Shown here: piece after piece, positions 63,307 to 64,000 of the stretch
How positions within the stretch are numbered: the stretch's first letter is position 1
Layout: every line of letters starts with the position of its first letter
From: CAVPCZ01 sp963779225
GTDB lineage: Bacteria > Bacteroidota > Ignavibacteria > UBA10030 > UBA6906
Direction: 5' to 3'
DNA: 64,000 nt
Assembly: GCA_963779225.1 (NCBI GenBank)
Contig: CAVZWW010000003.1
Coordinates: forward strand, 2,480,001 to 2,544,000
Notes under the pieces: generated by a model
The model's database searches: none
What the model saw: the letters and a program-made list of their open reading frames with translations, nothing else
Told to the model about the DNA's origin: nothing
Translations under genes and position numbers: made by a program

Positions 63307-63764
63307 GTTTTCTTCGCCACGTAAACTTCGTTGCCTTTGAGGAGGACACGAAACTCATCAAGCGGCCGGGGAGGGGGGCCGTCGATGTTCCTCCCGGTGA
63401 GATCGTATTTGCCGTTATGACAGGCGCACCAGATTACCCCCAGATCGCTGCGATACTGGACCGTGCAATCCAGGTGGGTGCATGTCGCGGAAAACGCCTT
63501 CAACGATCCATCCGCTGTTCTGATCAGCAGGACGGGCTTGCTCCCAAAGCGTACGATCTGGCCGCCGTCTTTCTTGATGTCGTCCAGCACGCCCACCCTC
63601 ACGCTCGAAATCTCCACCTCGGCTTGCGCGGGAGGCTTCAGATACGATACAATGGGGTAGAGGACTGCGCCCAGCCACGCGGCAAGGCTTCCTCCCAGCA
63701 GGAACTGAAGAAATTTCCTGCGCTGCTGGAGGTCGGGTGGGGGAGTTTCAGGTGATGTGTGCAT
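63303..63764 (-). CDS. Rieske iron-sulfur protein of the second bc-type complex
   Basis: This 153-residue protein begins with a positive residue run and one helix (RRKFLQFLLGGSLAAWLGAVL). The cluster ligands are in CTHLDC and CACHNG. ATG 63764 is the best-fitting start; Met codons at 63782 and 63809 are alternatives. It overlaps the next gene by ATGA and starts the operon Rieske, cytochrome b, 11-haem cytochrome. Confidence 0.9.
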   Translation of the reverse strand: MHTSPETPPPDLQQRRKFLQFLLGGSLAAWLGAVLYPIVSYLKPPAQAEVEISSVRVGVLDDIKKDGGQIVRFGSKPVLLIRTADGSLKAFSATCTHLDCTVQYRSDLGVIWCACHNGKYDLTGRNIDGPPPRPLDEFRVLLKGNEVYVAKKT

Positions 63765-63792
63765 GCGGTAACCTATCGCCATGGTTGCTGTG

Positions 63793-63984
63793 TTACGGTG
63801 ACGTATCAACGCGAGCTGCTGATGCAGACCGTTTCCGTGCCTTCAGTCGTGTGAAGAACAGGGAGACCGCAAGTAGGACAACGCCGAGAACGAGCAGGGA
63901 CACGATGCGATATGTGGGTTCAAGATTACGCAGCCCCACAAAGACGAGGTAGAAGACCGTCAGCACAAGGGTCAGGTGTCCCAT
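63793..63984 (-). CDS. Small two-helix membrane protein, possibly cut by the window edge
   Basis: This 63-residue protein (MGHLTLVLTVFYLVFVGLRN, then SLLVLGVVLLAVSLFF) has two membrane helices and a basic tail. The frame stays open upstream to the window end (QKYRW before the Met), so the true start may lie outside. It directly precedes the Rieske gene on the same strand and may be an accessory subunit of that complex. Confidence 0.6.
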   Translation of the reverse strand: MGHLTLVLTVFYLVFVGLRNLEPTYRIVSLLVLGVVLLAVSLFFTRLKARKRSASAARVDTSP

Positions 63985-64000
63985 CCAGCGGTATTTTTGA

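Overview
The window is a GC-rich bacterial chromosome segment with dense, often translationally coupled operons on both strands. I see no rRNA, tRNA, CRISPR array, insertion sequence or phage gene. The gene content suggests an anaerobic or facultative heterotroph, most likely of the Fibrobacterota-Chlorobiota-Bacteroidota group (Ignavibacteria-like). It includes many multihaem c-type cytochromes, a propeller-type histidine kinase, a DUF2490 outer-membrane protein, rhamnoside utilisation, a DUF1624 remnant and Kdp potassium transport. The taxonomic placement is inference from gene content only.

Layout, part 1. Positions 3-6132 hold a glycyl-radical-enzyme cluster: a 5'-truncated PFL-like enzyme, a divergent phosphofructokinase-like protein whose nucleotide-loop Asp is replaced by Gln, a radical-SAM activase, an Fe-S protein and a truncated rhodanese. 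Positions 6224-13792 hold a glucoside-to-gluconate operon: GH63-like glucosidase, GH13 enzyme, Zn-dependent glucose dehydrogenase, aquaglyceroporin-like channel and Tat-exported lactonase. NhaA, a MarR regulator with an FMN reductase, and an epimerase with an internal deletion follow. Positions 17620-25971 (minus strand) hold a kdp operon in the unusual order kdpC, small ORF, kdpF, A, B, D, E, with apparent single-base frameshifts in kdpA and kdpD. gltB-gltD-cimA (33932-26307, minus) form one coupled unit.

Layout, part 2. The right half is rich in electron-transfer proteins. A Rieske, cytochrome b and octahaem cytochrome c operon lies at 39277-35291 (minus). A second Rieske, cytochrome b and 11-haem cytochrome operon lies at 63764-60743 (minus). 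Between them are an octahaem TPR lipoprotein cytochrome (39504-41834), an octahaem hydroxylamine-oxidoreductase-family cytochrome (44429-45937) and a small cytochrome lipoprotein (57451-57825). Together these suggest quinol oxidation by two distinct bc-type complexes that pass electrons to multihaem carriers and possibly to nitrogen-oxide or extracellular acceptors. A rhamnoside locus (isomerase-like, RhaT, GH78) sits at 46212-51419. It is followed by a propeller histidine kinase, a response regulator and a RsbU-type phosphatase (51824-56889), then an ABC-F ATPase.

Regulatory sequences that I can read directly include several sigma70-like promoters with TTGACA-type -35 boxes, a MarR-type operator, a 26-bp palindrome over a -35 box and a tandem repeat upstream of kdpC. 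Pseudogene-like remnants (truncated rhodanese, internally deleted epimerase, frameshifted DUF1624 tail) show local gene decay.
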